Made by a program: the position numbers and the translations under genes. Of a stretch of DNA of 6,081 nt, positions 5,994 to 6,081 are shown piece after piece (positions within the stretch are counted from its first letter, which is position 1; every line of letters begins with the position of its first letter). The stretch is from positions 1 through 6,081 of the forward strand of contig JAEHDT010000255.1 of the NCBI GenBank assembly GCA_016880225.1. Direction: 5' to 3'. The notes beneath the pieces are model-generated. The model saw only the letters and a list, made by a program, of their open reading frames with translations, was not told where the DNA came from and searched no databases. This stretch comes from Gemmatimonadota bacterium (GTDB lineage: Bacteria; Gemmatimonadota; Gemmatimonadetes; Gemmatimonadales; GWC2-71-9).

Positions 5994-6081
5994 TCACACC
6001 CGGGGGATGGCCTTGCCCGGATCGACGAACGGCTTCTCCACCACGGTGGCGGGCCGCGTCTCGCCGCCGGGCAGCACGACC
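5994..6081 (-). CDS. C-terminal end of a GcvT-like aminomethyltransferase (partial)
   Basis: On the minus strand a frame open to the window edge ends at TGA (5996-5994), 9 nt from the stop of the convergent cytochrome gene. Its last 28 residues include GGETRPATVVEKPFVDPGK and end in IPRV. The pattern Arg, Ala/Thr-x-Val-Val, x-x-Pro-Phe, a few residues before the end, resembles the C-terminal barrel of the glycine cleavage T-protein family (aminomethyltransferase, which moves the methylene group to tetrahydrofolate). With so little sequence, other GcvT-fold proteins such as dimethylglycine dehydrogenase-like or YgfZ-like proteins, or an unrelated family, remain possible. It is probably not part of the respiratory cluster. 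Confidence 0.5.
   Translation of the reverse strand, partial: VVLPGGETRPATVVEKPFVDPGKAIPRV

Noticed and set aside
1..6081. CRISPR arrays, tRNA or rRNA genes, insertion sequences
   Set aside because: No regularly spaced repeats, clover-leaf patterns, transposase frames or terminal inverted repeats were seen.

Overview
This is a GC-rich, gene-dense bacterial window with nearly no non-coding space. It looks like a respiratory gene cluster of an aerobic or microaerophilic, probably Gram-negative-type bacterium. The GC content, gene style and mix of a B-family-like heme-copper oxidase, a Sco protein and a large HAO-like multiheme cytochrome would fit Gemmatimonadota or a similar soil/sediment lineage. 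That taxonomic guess is inference only; there is no marker gene.

Layout: (1) A plus-strand run (1-3355). It holds the end of a possible upstream gene overlapping by ATGA, a 571-aa heme-copper oxidoreductase subunit I, and a membrane-anchored Sco-type copper chaperone overlapping it by 16 nt. A 35-aa single-helix membrane protein with a GTG start follows 3 nt later, then a 178-aa membrane protein made of two tandem DUF2892-like repeats. (2) A minus-strand pair (3369-4199) of paralogous four-helix membrane proteins, each with one conserved histidine in a helix resembling the heme-binding helix of cbb3/NO-reductase-type subunits. (3) A plus-strand gene (4296-5984), divergent from that pair, for an exported, C-terminally anchored c-type cytochrome with nine CxxCH motifs: a monoheme domain followed by an octaheme hydroxylamine-oxidoreductase-like domain. 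(4) The C-terminus of a minus-strand gene (5994-6081) resembling the end of a GcvT-type aminomethyltransferase.

How they may work together: Sco would supply copper to the oxidoreductase (CuB, and CuA if the unseen upstream gene is subunit II). The 35-aa protein could be a small structural subunit like subunit IIa of ba3 oxidases. The main oddity is that subunit I keeps all six metal-ligand histidines but has glutamine where B-family oxidases carry the tyrosine cross-linked to the CuB histidine, and it has no tyrosine at the helix VII position used by cbb3 enzymes. This is the signature of NO-reductase-like enzymes, or of a divergent oxidase. With an HAO-like cytochrome (a family acting on hydroxylamine, NO and nitrite) next door, the window may encode a small nitrogen-oxide respiration or NO-detoxification module. 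That link is inference.
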